Assembly: GCA_910586215.1 (NCBI GenBank)
Contig: CAJUGH010000020.1
Coordinates: forward strand, 15,509 to 79,508
Direction: 5' to 3'
Length of the DNA stretch: 64,000 bases
Source of the DNA: an uncultured Acetatifactor sp.
GTDB lineage: Bacteria > Bacillota > Clostridia > Lachnospirales > Lachnospiraceae
This document shows, in pieces, positions 41,478 through 50,098 of this stretch. Within the stretch, counting starts at the first letter, position 1; every line of letters starts with the position of its first letter. The position numbers were made by a program, and so were the translations under genes. The notes beneath the pieces were generated by a model. The model was not told the origin of the DNA. It ran no database searches and was given only the letters and a program-made list of their open reading frames with translations.

Positions 41478-42338
41478 CTATTTCACAGCACCGGAAGTCA
41501 CACCTTCCACGATATAGCGCTGCAAGAACACATACAGGATCAGGATCGGCAGCATGGCCAGCAGCAGGGCTGCCATCACCAGGCCGATATCCGTGGAATA
41601 AGTCCCGTAGAATACCTGTGTGGCAATGGGAATGGTATAAAGCTCCTTCCTGGCCAGTACCAGACTGGGCAGCAGGTAGTCATTCCAGAAAGCCATGGCA
41701 TCGATGATTGCCACCGTTGCAATAGTGGGCTTCAACAGAGGGAACACGATCTGCCAGTAGGTCTGCCAGCGTGTACAGCCGTCAATCTTGGCTGCCTCCT
41801 CCAGGGCCATGGGCACATTGGTGTGTATGGCCCCATGGAACATAAAAGTGGCCATGGACAGGGAGAATCCCACATGCATGAAGATCAGCGTCAGTCTGTG
41901 GTTTAGGATCCCCAGCACCCCGCCATAGAGGGACACCAGGGGAATCATCAGCACCTGGAAGGGAATGACCATGGAAGCGATCATCAGCCCGAACAGGGCA
42001 CCGCATACCTTCCACTTGTTGCGCACGATCACATAGGCCGTCATGGAGGCCAGCAGGATCGTAAGGATGGTGGAAGAGACTGTGATCACCATGGAATTCC
42101 CGAAGGACCTCCAGAAATTCATCTTCTCCATGGCCTCCGGAAAGTTCTTCAGTGTGAAGCCATGGGCACCCACCAGGGCCAGGGGATTGGAGTTAATATC
42201 TGCCTTCACCTTGAACACGTTGATCAGCACCAACAGGAACGGGAAAATGAAGCAGAAAAACAGGATAAATAGTATCACAATGGAAACGGCATGTTTGATT
42301 TTCCGGTTCCGGGCTGCTCTTGCATTTAAATCATCCAT
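41478..42338 (-). CDS. Carbohydrate ABC transporter permease (MalG type)
   Basis: Inner-membrane permease of a CUT1 sugar importer, 286 residues with six predicted helices. MVIPFQVLMIPLVSLYGGVL is followed by the coupling-helix motif EEAAKIDGCTRWQTYWQIVFPLLKP, the EAA loop that contacts the ATPase, split here as EEAAKIDGC and TYWQIVFPLLKP. LYTIPIATQVF and QRYIVEGVTSGAVK are typical of the MalG end. The start codon overlaps the upstream permease stop by one base. Probably imports sucrose. Confidence 0.93.
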   Translation of the reverse strand: MDDLNARAARNRKIKHAVSIVILFILFFCFIFPFLLVLINVFKVKADINSNPLALVGAHGFTLKNFPEAMEKMNFWRSFGNSMVITVSSTILTILLASMTAYVIVRNKWKVCGALFGLMIASMVIPFQVLMIPLVSLYGGVLGILNHRLTLIFMHVGFSLSMATFMFHGAIHTNVPMALEEAAKIDGCTRWQTYWQIVFPLLKPTIATVAIIDAMAFWNDYLLPSLVLARKELYTIPIATQVFYGTYSTDIGLVMAALLLAMLPILILYVFLQRYIVEGVTSGAVK

Positions 42339-43219
42339 TATGCTGACACCTCCGCTTTCTTACCGATACTCACCTGGAGCACGCCTACCACCGCGCATAC
42401 CACGAACAGGATCAAGGCCTCTGCCTGGCCGGTACCGTAATTTTTGTATGTAAACGCCTGGTTATACACATGCATGGCCGCCATAACCGAGCTGTTAAAG
42501 GGTTCGCCGTTTGTCAAGGACAGGTTCACGTCATACACCATGAAGCATCTGGTGATGGTCAGGAACAGGCACTGTACAAAGGAAGAGGCCATAAGGGGTA
42601 CAGAGATCCGCACGATGGACTGGGTATTGGTGCAGCCGTCTATCCGGGCCGCCTCCAACACGTCTGCCGACACACTCATGAAGCCCGCCACATAGATCAG
42701 CATCATGTACCCTGCATACTGCCATACGGATACGATAATCAGGCAGAGCATGGCGCCGTTTGTGGTGGCCAGCCAGGAGGTGGACAGGGCGCCTATGGAC
42801 AGGGCATTGCCCAGGGCCACAAACGCACGGTTGAACACGAACTTCCACACATAGCCAAGGACGATGCCACCGATCAGGTTCGGTATGAAGAAACCTGCCC
42901 GGAAGAAGTTCTGGCCCTTCACGCCGCTGGTTACCAGGAAGGCCAGAAGGAAAGCCACCACGTTCACCAGGATCACCGCAATGAAGGAGTAGAGGATGGT
43001 CCTGCCCAGGGCCTGCCAGTAGGCGGCATCCGAAAAGGTGGACAGGTAATTAGATATCCCCACAAAGGGCTTCTGGGAGGACACACCGTCCCAACTCGTA
43101 AAGGTCAGATAGACACCATAGACAAAGGGGATAATGACAACCGCTGCGAAGATGAAGGTTGCCACCCCGGCAAACATCATAAATTGTCTGCATTTGTAGG
43201 AAATGGTATTTGTTTTCAT
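42338..43219 (-). CDS. Carbohydrate ABC transporter permease (MalF type)
   Basis: The 293-residue partner permease. MMFAGVATFIFAAVVIIPFV is the first membrane span and TFTSWDG is the usual MalF/UgpA segment. EAARIDGCTNTQSIVRISVP is the EAA loop that docks the ATPase. It starts at ATG 43219 with GAAAGG upstream, the end of a family C repeat. It forms the importer with the MalG-type permease and the binding lipoprotein encoded upstream. No ATPase is encoded in the operon. Confidence 0.92.
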   Translation of the reverse strand: MKTNTISYKCRQFMMFAGVATFIFAAVVIIPFVYGVYLTFTSWDGVSSQKPFVGISNYLSTFSDAAYWQALGRTILYSFIAVILVNVVAFLLAFLVTSGVKGQNFFRAGFFIPNLIGGIVLGYVWKFVFNRAFVALGNALSIGALSTSWLATTNGAMLCLIIVSVWQYAGYMMLIYVAGFMSVSADVLEAARIDGCTNTQSIVRISVPLMASSFVQCLFLTITRCFMVYDVNLSLTNGEPFNSSVMAAMHVYNQAFTYKNYGTGQAEALILFVVCAVVGVLQVSIGKKAEVSA

Positions 43220-43290
43220 AAGGATACCTTTCTGTGCGCCGCAGGAGGGGAGGCACACACCCTCCTGCGCACATTCCAATCGATAATTGA
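43220..43290 (-). repeat. SD-carrying leader repeat family C, copy 3
   Basis: Minus strand CGATTGGAATGTGCGCAGGA, GGGTGTGTGCC, TCCCCTCCTGCGGCGCAC and AGAAAGGTATCCTTATG, where ATG starts the MalF-type gene. The stem GTGCGC...GCGCAC is compensatory to the GCCCGC stem of other copies, so the structure is kept while the sequence changes. Confidence 0.7.
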
Positions 43291-43325
43291 GGTTTCAGAA
43301 CTGTCTGGAAATGATTTGTGCAGCC

Positions 43326-44603
43326 TCAGTGCTCCACAGGTGTGGTGGAAGACCAGTAACTCTCAATCTCAGCGGCAAATCCGGCCCTGTCGATCTGGCC
43401 TGCCAGGTACTTCTGGAAGGAAGCGCCGCAGCGGGAGAGATGGTCATCAGGGAAGTAATTGTAGTTGTCGATCAGCCTGCCCTCATCCGCGTATTTCTTC
43501 ACGGAAACTGACAGGGGATCCAGGGCTGCGGCATCCATGTTGCTGAATGCGGGTACCAGGGCACATTCTTTCGTCAGGAAAGCATTGCCATCTGCCTCGA
43601 ACACGATCCAGTTCAGGAAATCCTTAGCTGCCTGCCTCTGCTCCTCAGAAGTGTTCTCGGAGGAATCGATGAACATGTACTTGGAGCCACCGCCCACCAG
43701 CTTCTCGTTGGTGCCGTCAGAAGTGTTCTGGGGAACCGGCATCATCCCCATCTTCTCGGAGTAGTCATAGGCATTGATCACGGACCAGTCCCAGTTGCCG
43801 CCGAACATAAAGGCGATCTCGCCTTCTGCCAATTTCTGCTCTGTGACCTCGCGCTCTGCTGCAATGGGGGAGGCTGCCGCGTAGTTATACTGTTTCAAGG
43901 CATCGAAGGTATCCATCTTGGCATTCCATTTTGCATTGTTCGCCAGGTCGGCACTTCCTGCGTGCAGGGCGCTGATGTAGCCTTCCACATCCTCCTGTTC
44001 CTCATAGATCTCACACAGGTAATGGGCACCCAGGGACCAGTCTTCTTTCATGATACCAGTAGGCGTCTCCATGCCGCCTGCTGCCAGTTCTTCCAGCAGG
44101 CCCTTGAAAGCATCCAGTGTCTTGTACTCCTCCGGTTTGAACTCCCTGCCGGTGATCCCCTCAATGGCCTCTGCATTGTAGATCACGCCCCGGGCTTCGA
44201 TGCAGACCGGAAAACCTACCACCTTGCCATCTACCGAAATGGCATAATCCGTGTTTTCCACCCATTTCTCACTGCTTAGGTCAGTGGCATGTTCCCCTGC
44301 CAGGGAATAGATGTCCTTGGCATCCACCATGGAAATGGTGTAGGGGTCATTGGAGGAATACTTGGTAGCCATATGGGCCGCTACCGTATCCCCGGAGTAG
44401 TAGACCTCCACGTTCACACCTGTGGCTTTGCTGTACTCCTTGGCCATCTCCTCAAACTGGCTCTGGACCTCTACCTTTGAGTTGAAGATGGTGATGGATA
44501 CTCCGTCTTTCCCGGATCCCCCATTGCCACCTTCTCCACCGCAGGCCGTAAGAGACAGGCCCATGGCCGCTGCAAGTGTCAGTGCAAGTAGTTTCTTCTT
44601 CAT
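43326..44603 (-). CDS. Sugar-binding lipoprotein of an ABC importer (SBP family 1)
   Basis: A 425-residue solute-binding protein. The signal MKKKLLALTLAAAMGLSL ends in lipobox LTAC. The mature protein has the two-lobe family 1 pattern, with ITIFNSKVEVQSQFEEMAKE, GVIYNAEAIEGITGR, EGEIAFMFGGNWDWSVI and AAKDFLNWIVFE. First gene of the sucrose operon, preceded by AGGAGG, a consensus promoter and a LacI-type operator. Sucrose specificity is inferred from the downstream GH13, GH32 and fructokinase genes. Confidence 0.93.
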   Translation of the reverse strand: MKKKLLALTLAAAMGLSLTACGGEGGNGGSGKDGVSITIFNSKVEVQSQFEEMAKEYSKATGVNVEVYYSGDTVAAHMATKYSSNDPYTISMVDAKDIYSLAGEHATDLSSEKWVENTDYAISVDGKVVGFPVCIEARGVIYNAEAIEGITGREFKPEEYKTLDAFKGLLEELAAGGMETPTGIMKEDWSLGAHYLCEIYEEQEDVEGYISALHAGSADLANNAKWNAKMDTFDALKQYNYAAASPIAAEREVTEQKLAEGEIAFMFGGNWDWSVINAYDYSEKMGMMPVPQNTSDGTNEKLVGGGSKYMFIDSSENTSEEQRQAAKDFLNWIVFEADGNAFLTKECALVPAFSNMDAAALDPLSVSVKKYADEGRLIDNYNYFPDDHLSRCGASFQKYLAGQIDRAGFAAEIESYWSSTTPVEH

Positions 44604-44749
44604 GATACATTTCCTCCTTTATGGCGCTTCCTGCGCCTTTTCCTATTTTGAGTTTCCTTTGTTACTGGCCTTCCAACTTTCTGTCAGCAGGAAGGGTAGC
44701 CGTTTTCTCTTTTTGTTTTCCGTTCCTTGTTTCTTTCTTTCATGATCTG

Positions 44750-44778
44750 ATCATATCACCTGTTAACATACATGTCAA
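44750..44778 (-). promoter_or_regulatory. Promoter of the sucrose operon
   Basis: Minus strand TTGACA (44773-44778), exactly 17 bp, TATGAT (44750-44755). The -35 box is part of the LacI-type operator, so repressor binding would block RNA polymerase directly. Confidence 0.85.
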
Positions 44779-44788
44779 CCGATTAACA
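44773..44788. promoter_or_regulatory. LacI-type operator of the sucrose operon
   Basis: TGTCAACCGATTAACA, a near-perfect 16-bp palindrome that differs at two positions from the perfect palindrome at the repressor's own promoter (46046-46061). The central CG and TGT...ACA arms fit LacI/GalR-family operators. Confidence 0.82.
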
Positions 44789-44967
44789 TATTTTTCGTCA
44801 TAATAGCAAAATTTAAAGGCATTTTTACAGGTTTTATACCCTGCATTTTGTCTATAATTACTATATTTCCGTTGTTTTTTATGTTCACGCAAAATGTTAA
44901 CCCCTTGATATATAATTGAAACCGGCAGGAAACAGAACTGTTGCTGAAAACCCCTTCAGGGCACACA

Positions 44968-45010
44968 AAAAGGGCCTCCTGTTCCGTTCCGAACATAAGG
45001 CCCTTTTTTC
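44968..45010 (-). terminator. Terminator of the LacI repressor gene
   Basis: AAAGGGCCT and AGGCCCTTTTTT pair around a 25-nt loop that itself contains GTTCCG/CGGAAC pairing. Minus-strand end is GGCCCTTTTTGTG; it begins 16 bp after the repressor stop and works on both strands. Confidence 0.85.
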
Positions 45011-45025
45011 TCTAATAAACGCGTC

Positions 45026-46003
45026 TCATGCGGTCTCCCGCGCCGTCAGGCACACGGGAAGCACCGTCCGCTTGGGAACCAGCTTTCCCGAAGCAGAGTC
45101 ATGCAGCAGGTTAATGGCGATCTCAGCCATCTCCTTGATGGGCTGGTGGACAGTGGTAAGCTGCGGTGTGGTGAGGGTGGCCAGGAACACGTCATCGAAC
45201 CCGATCACCTTCAGCCGCTCCGGCACTGCAATCTGAAGCTTCCGGCAGGTCTGCAGGGTCTGGGCAGCAATCACATCACTGTTGGCAAACAGCCCGTCCG
45301 TCTCCGGATATTTCTGCAGTGCATCCTCTATCAGTTCCCCGTACTTCATGCTGTTGTACTGTATCTCCTCGGTGAGCAGTTCCACAAAGGGAACATTCTC
45401 CCGCTCACATACCTCCCGGAAGCCTTCCGTCCGCATATCCGCAGGCATGAACTGGCCGCCGATATTCCCCACATGGAGCAGGTGCCTGCACCCGCAGGCA
45501 ATCAGCCGCTCTGCCGCCAGGGCACCCCCCTGTCTGTTGTCGCACTCCACTGCTGCAGTACCGTTATCCAGGAAACGTTCAATGGTCACCACCGATATCC
45601 CGATCTCATCGAACACCTCCACCGGCACGGTACCACTGCACAGAATGATCCCAGCCACCTTGTTGCTGGTACAGATCTCTATATATTCCCGTTCCTTCTC
45701 CTGTATGCTCCTGGAGTTGCACAGCAGGATCTTATATCCCTTTTTATAAGCCTGGTTCTCCAGGTTGCTGATCATCTCCGTAAAATACGGATGCCGGATA
45801 TGGGGCACGATGACCCCTATGGTGTTGGTACTGCTCTTAGACAGGGAACGCGCCACCTCATTAGGGCGGTAATTCAGTTTCTTCATGGCCGCGTCCACCT
45901 TCTCCCTGGCCTTGTCGCTGATATAGCCCCTGTTATTCAGCACCCTGGACACGGTCCCCACCGTAAGTCCTGATTCTCTTGCAACATCTTTTAGCGTTGC
46001 CAT
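45026..46003 (-). CDS. scrR: LacI-family repressor of the sucrose operon
   Basis: A 325-residue LacI-type repressor. The DNA-binding domain is ATLKDVARESGLTVGTVSRV with hinge YRPNEVARSLSKSSTNTIGV. The periplasmic-binding-protein-like domain follows, with PHIRHPYFTEMI, DGLFANSDVIAAQ and VIGFDDVFLATLTTPQLTTV. It sits upstream of the sucrose operon in the same direction. An identical-type palindrome overlaps the -35 boxes of both units, which predicts repression of the operon and of itself. The inducer (sucrose or a breakdown product) is inferred. Confidence 0.93.
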   Translation of the reverse strand: MATLKDVARESGLTVGTVSRVLNNRGYISDKAREKVDAAMKKLNYRPNEVARSLSKSSTNTIGVIVPHIRHPYFTEMISNLENQAYKKGYKILLCNSRSIQEKEREYIEICTSNKVAGIILCSGTVPVEVFDEIGISVVTIERFLDNGTAAVECDNRQGGALAAERLIACGCRHLLHVGNIGGQFMPADMRTEGFREVCERENVPFVELLTEEIQYNSMKYGELIEDALQKYPETDGLFANSDVIAAQTLQTCRKLQIAVPERLKVIGFDDVFLATLTTPQLTTVHQPIKEMAEIAINLLHDSASGKLVPKRTVLPVCLTARETA

Positions 46004-46045
46004 TCCCCTTCACTCCCTCTCTATGATTTTCTCTGGCCGGATATG

Positions 46046-46061
46046 TGTCAATCGGTTGACA
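46046..46061. promoter_or_regulatory. Autoregulatory LacI-type operator
   Basis: TGTCAATCGGTTGACA, with symmetrical TGTCAA and TTGACA arms. On the minus strand TTGACA is a -35 box, with AATCAT 17 bp later as a -10, just before the repressor gene. This predicts autorepression. Confidence 0.82.
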
Positions 46062-46129
46062 TTCCCTCTTTACCAGTGTATCACATTTCATGCCGTTCGT
46101 AAAGGGAACTTTATGCCACCAGTGAACAG

Positions 46130-47386
46130 CTACCAGCAATTTACGATCTCTTCCTTGATGATATCCACATACCTCTTGGCCTTGGGGATATCCCTGTTGA
46201 TCGTATAGACATCCCTCTGGGTAATCTCCATCTTGCAGCCTTTTGCCGCCTGCAGGCTCTTCCGGATATGTGCCCGGAAAGCCTCCTCATCCAGCGCCGT
46301 TCCTGTCCCCAGGTAATTGGGGCTGGGTTTGCGGTGGTAGATTACCCTGCTGCCCCGTAGCTGTTCTCCCATGTACTCCTCGTTGCACCAGGGGGATATG
46401 GACACCTTCCGCAGGTTCTCCAGCTTTGAGATGCAGTTCTCCCATACAGGATCCACCGGCTCGCAGCACCCGTAGGAAAGCAGGCCGAAGTTCTCTGATA
46501 TCTTCTTGTAACAAGGGAAAATGAATTCCTCAAACATCTCCGGCGAGATGCCCACTGTCTCCTGGGAATCCATAAATCCCCACACGTCCTTTGTGGTATA
46601 ACTGCCTGGCGCCTTTCCATCTGGCAGGGTGTGATTGTAACACCAGCTCCCCTGTCCCAGGAAACCGCCTCCCGTAGTGGGGAGAATCAGCCCTTCCCTC
46701 TCCAGCAGCCTGTAATACGCTACCGTATCATCGGCGATCCGTTCCATCATCTCTTTGAACAGGTCCGGATAGTCATACAAGGAGAACATCATGTCCTCCA
46801 TACTCATCAGATGCACCAGCATCTGGGTGGGCACGGAATATAGGCAATCCCCTTCCAGACGCACTGGCAGGATATCCCCTATGATCTCTTCTATGGCGGC
46901 CTTCCTCTCCAGGGAAGCTGCCGGATTCACCCCGAACTGTGTCTTCCCCAGCTTCTCCCAGTCCTCCTCCAGGTCCTGGATCTGGGAGACAAAATGGTGC
47001 CCCACGCTTGCGTTCCCCTCTGCATCCTTAGTCCCCTGCACCTTCACCGGAAGTCCGAACAAGGTAAAATAGCTGTCATACCCCACCCCGTAGTAGTCCG
47101 GCGTCACCCTGTCATCGTCAAACAGTTCCTGATTTAAGAAATTACAGTACAGCGTCCGCTCCATCTGTCGGGCAAACTCCCCGGTACACCGCATCCGGTC
47201 CGGCAGAATCTCCTGTTCAAAAGTGCCCACCTCCAGATGGATCATGGGACGCTGCCCCTGCAATTCATTGTGGCGGTACCATTCTTCCCGCCGCCTCAAA
47301 TTGCATTCCTGGTTGGCATAAAAAAGCTGCTTTTTCGCCAGTTCCCGCAAAATCTGTCGATCCTGTTCACTTACTTCGTATCCCAT
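46130..47386 (-). CDS. Uroporphyrinogen-decarboxylase-like protein
   Basis: A 418-residue protein whose C-terminal TIM barrel resembles the UroD/corrinoid-methyltransferase superfamily. Relevant stretches are LVHLMSMEDMMFSLYDYPDL, LLSYGCCEPVDPVWENCISK and KVSISPWCNEEYMGEQLRGS. True heme UroD is shorter and has other active-site residues, so a methyl-transfer or unknown role is more likely. AGGAGGAGAC precedes the ATG. It lies downstream of the DUF2284 gene in the same direction; DUF2284 proteins and UroD-like proteins share links to methyl/corrinoid metabolism, which is inference here. Confidence 0.75.
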   Translation of the reverse strand: MGYEVSEQDRQILRELAKKQLFYANQECNLRRREEWYRHNELQGQRPMIHLEVGTFEQEILPDRMRCTGEFARQMERTLYCNFLNQELFDDDRVTPDYYGVGYDSYFTLFGLPVKVQGTKDAEGNASVGHHFVSQIQDLEEDWEKLGKTQFGVNPAASLERKAAIEEIIGDILPVRLEGDCLYSVPTQMLVHLMSMEDMMFSLYDYPDLFKEMMERIADDTVAYYRLLEREGLILPTTGGGFLGQGSWCYNHTLPDGKAPGSYTTKDVWGFMDSQETVGISPEMFEEFIFPCYKKISENFGLLSYGCCEPVDPVWENCISKLENLRKVSISPWCNEEYMGEQLRGSRVIYHRKPSPNYLGTGTALDEEAFRAHIRKSLQAAKGCKMEITQRDVYTINRDIPKAKRYVDIIKEEIVNCW

Positions 47387-47574
47387 GTCTCCTCCTGTCT
47401 TCCTGTTACCTGCATTTTCCTGTCACCTGCTGCGCCTTTGTATGCCTTATGATTTCCCTGCACGATCTCCTGTTTCATACGGCTTCCTGCTCCCGCAGTT
47501 TCTTATTCCCGGGCCTTCCTGTTCCCAGGTTTTCGCGCAGAGGAACCGTTCTGCCATCCTTCACAGACCAGGCT

Positions 47575-48153
47575 TCATCCCTTACGGCAGAGTATGGCAC
47601 CAAAATAGGTCACAGTATCCTGGCCATTGATGTAACGCATCCCTGCCGCTTCTGCCAGAAGGGATACATTCACACCATATGCCTCCAGGGAACCGATGGC
47701 CTTCTCCGGAAAACGGCAGGGTTCTCCTGTCCGTCTGCCGCAGACCGGACATACCCGGCAGCCTCCTGCTCCCAGGTGCAGGATCTGCATCCTGTCTCCC
47801 TGGCCTAATGCCTCCTCCACTGCCGCATTTGCCCACTCCCGCAGCTTCTGGGCCAGATCATTATGCTTCTTCCCCGCATCCATCATGCCCTCGAAGTCAT
47901 AGCTGTCCTCCAGTTTCTCCACGGTCTGATATACCATAGCCAGTTCATAGGTCTTCAGCTCTGCCATCAGTTCCCCAATATCCCCGATATCCGGCGGACA
48001 CATATAGTTCTTCCCGTAATTCCCGCAGGAATTGGCTTCACAGAGGCTGCGGAAGGAAGCATCCACAGATATGTCAGCCACCTTCACCACCCCAGCCTTG
48101 TATGCCCCCAGGGCCAGGGCCTGCTCCTGCAATCTTCCCAGCAAATCTTTCAT
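47575..48153 (-). CDS. DUF2284 metal-binding protein
   Basis: A 192-residue cysteine-rich protein: CEANSCGNYGKNYMCPPDIG near residue 38 and CRVCPVCGRRTGEPCRFPEK near 133, the paired motifs of DUF2284. These cysteines are likely iron-sulfur or zinc ligands. No known reaction. Together with the UroD-like gene 190 bp downstream and the kinase-like gene upstream it may form one transcription unit. Confidence 0.85.
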   Translation of the reverse strand: MKDLLGRLQEQALALGAYKAGVVKVADISVDASFRSLCEANSCGNYGKNYMCPPDIGDIGELMAELKTYELAMVYQTVEKLEDSYDFEGMMDAGKKHNDLAQKLREWANAAVEEALGQGDRMQILHLGAGGCRVCPVCGRRTGEPCRFPEKAIGSLEAYGVNVSLLAEAAGMRYINGQDTVTYFGAILCRKG

Positions 48154-48258
48154 GGCATCTCCTAACTAAGCGGGCAGCCGCCAGATATATTTCCCGGCGG
48201 CTGTCTCCTCCTATATGGTTTCTTCCTGTGTGGCCTTCTTCTTTAAATCACATTTATA

Positions 48259-49374
48259 TCACAGATCCTGGTATTTTTCCACTATCCGTTGCATTTGTGC
48301 CCACTTTTTTTCCATATCTGCCACCAGCTTGAACTGTGTCCTGCAGCGATCCAGGTTGTGCCCTTCCCGGCTTATCTTGAAGTATACATCCCCCTCCAGG
48401 TAGTCTGTCAGGAAACGCATGCCACACTCAAAAGTCATGGTCTTGGCTCCCAGGGGCAGGGCCTTGCACTCGGCCTGGGTCAGCCTGCCCTCGCAGCCCT
48501 GGAGGAATCCCCTGGTGTAGGCATCAAACAGTTCCATGCTGCACTCCACCTTATCCAGGTCCCGCTCATCCTCCGCACCGGTGCTGGCCCCGAACCGGAT
48601 GGAATCCCCAAAATCATTCACCGCCAGGCCTGGCATCACAGTGTCCAGATCCACCACACAGATAGGAGCACCTGTGTCCTCATCCATGAGAATATTGTTC
48701 AGCTTGGTATCATTGTGGGTGACACGCAGGGGCAGTTCCCCCCTGGCCTGTAGATCCAATAGTTCCCCTGCCAGCCCCTCCCGGTCCAGCACAAACTGGA
48801 TCTCCGGCTGCACCCCCGCTGCACGGCCCAGCTTATCCTCCTTTAACACCTCCAGGAATCTGGAAAAACGTGCTTTTGTGTCATGGAAGGCCGGAATGGT
48901 CTCATGCAGTTCCCGGGCCGGGAAGTCAGACAGCATACACTGGAAATGCCCGAAGGCCACTGCGCTGGCATAGAAATCCTCCACACTGCTCACAGCGTCA
49001 TAGCTCACTGTCCGCTCCACGAATCCGTACATGCGGTAGTACTCTCCTGCCTGGTTCTTATAATAAGGCATGCCGTCCCTGGTACAGATGACGTTCAAGG
49101 TCTCCCTGGCAGGATCCCCTCCCTCTGCCACAATCCGTTTCCGAAGGTGATCCGTAATCTTCAGTATGTTCTCCATGACCTCTTCCGGATGCTTGAAGAT
49201 ATCATGGTTGATCCTCTGGAGGATGGTCTTCCGGATCCCCCTCCCATCCTGGTATTCCACCCGGAATGTATCATTGATATGGCCGTTCCCAAAAGGCGTA
49301 ATGGCCTGGATCCCGTCATCTGGCAGAAACTGCCGGGCGGCCTCCTGGGCCTGTGTATGTTCTGTCTGGTTCAT
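48259..49374 (-). CDS. Aminoglycoside-phosphotransferase-fold sugar kinase (NahK-like)
   Basis: A 371-residue kinase of the APH/choline kinase fold. Its N-lobe is NGHINDTFRVEY...KTILQRIN. The catalytic loop is LRVTHNDTKLNNILMD with catalytic Asp, and the metal site is ICVVDLDTVMPG. The layout is that of N-acetylhexosamine 1-kinases (NahK) rather than of antibiotic-resistance enzymes. Substrate is inferred only to be a sugar. It lies first in a run of three same-direction genes with DUF2284 and UroD-like proteins. Confidence 0.82.
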   Translation of the reverse strand: MNQTEHTQAQEAARQFLPDDGIQAITPFGNGHINDTFRVEYQDGRGIRKTILQRINHDIFKHPEEVMENILKITDHLRKRIVAEGGDPARETLNVICTRDGMPYYKNQAGEYYRMYGFVERTVSYDAVSSVEDFYASAVAFGHFQCMLSDFPARELHETIPAFHDTKARFSRFLEVLKEDKLGRAAGVQPEIQFVLDREGLAGELLDLQARGELPLRVTHNDTKLNNILMDEDTGAPICVVDLDTVMPGLAVNDFGDSIRFGASTGAEDERDLDKVECSMELFDAYTRGFLQGCEGRLTQAECKALPLGAKTMTFECGMRFLTDYLEGDVYFKISREGHNLDRCRTQFKLVADMEKKWAQMQRIVEKYQDL

Positions 49375-49512
49375 TGCCGTTCCCTCCTATCCGTCTCTGC
49401 GGATCTTCCCTTCCGTTCCCCAGGTTCCTGTTCCTGCAGGTTATCGCACATTGATATTTATTCTAATACAATTCTTACATTATTTCAATGACATTTGCAC
49501 TGTATCCGTTAC

Positions 49513-49577
49513 GTTACTGTTTACAGGTGCCACCGCGAGGTGTTTTCACGCGCTTTTTGCGTAACAAACCTAAGACT
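49513..49577. repeat. Left-end copy of the GTTACTGTTCAC element
   Basis: GTTACTGTTTACAGGTGCCA followed by CCGCGAGGTGTTTTCACGCG, then TTTTTGCGTAACAAACC. It runs straight into the truncated chitinase frame. The right end of the element is found on the other side of that fragment at 50006-50032. Confidence 0.8.
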
Positions 49578-49903
49578 TGACCAGGGGACTTCCCGCCCAC
49601 AAAGTCGTACTTGGTGTCCCTTTCTATGCCCGGCCCAGTTGGGCCGATTACGGTACCATCCTGGCAGCAGTACCTGATGCCTGTAGGGAGGATCATGTTT
49701 CCTATAATGGTATGGAGGTCTATTACAATGGGCCAGATACCATTGCCCATAAGACCCTGTATGCCATGGAACATCTTGGCGGTATCATGGTCTGGGAACT
49801 GACCCAGGACACAACGGATGCGGATAGAAGCCTTTTGCAGGCCATCGGAAGGGTCATAAGAGAAAATACCACTTCCTTTCCCTCCCACACTGTGATAAAA
49901 TAG
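49577..49903 (+). pseudogene. C-terminal remnant of a GH18 chitinase-type protein
   Basis: A 108-codon frame encoding HKVVLGVPFYARPSWADYGT, NGMEVYYNGPDTIAHKTLYA and GGIMVWELTQDTTDADRSLL, the last third of a GH18 barrel (the YAR and GGIMVWELTQD strands). The catalytic DxxDxDxE region and the signal peptide are gone. The truncated end coincides with a left-end repeat, and a right-end repeat follows 100 bp after the stop. A functional protein is unlikely. Confidence 0.78.
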
Positions 49904-50005
49904 ACCTGTTCTGCTCTTGTGTGCAGAATACCTGTATCCTTTTGCAAAAAGACGTTTGATGGAAAGTGCGCCAAAACGCCTGCATTTGACGTTTTGTGTG
50001 CATAT

Positions 50006-50032
50006 GTTGCTGTGAACGGAGTGAACAGTAAC
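50006..50032. repeat. Right-end copy of the GTTGCTGTGAAC element
   Basis: GTTGCTGTGAAC-GGA-GTGAACAGTAAC, preceded by GACGTTTTGTGTGCATA as at 5719. It lies 67 bp before the ABC exporter start. Confidence 0.8.
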
Positions 50033-50098
50033 GGAATCTGAATGCATTGCCCGCAGGAAGGCATATGTCCCTTCTGCAGCGCCACGGGGGTATCCGAA

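Noticed and set aside
48259..49374. APH-fold kinase as an aminoglycoside resistance gene
   Set aside because: The layout resembles sugar 1-kinases such as NahK; nothing points to antibiotic modification.
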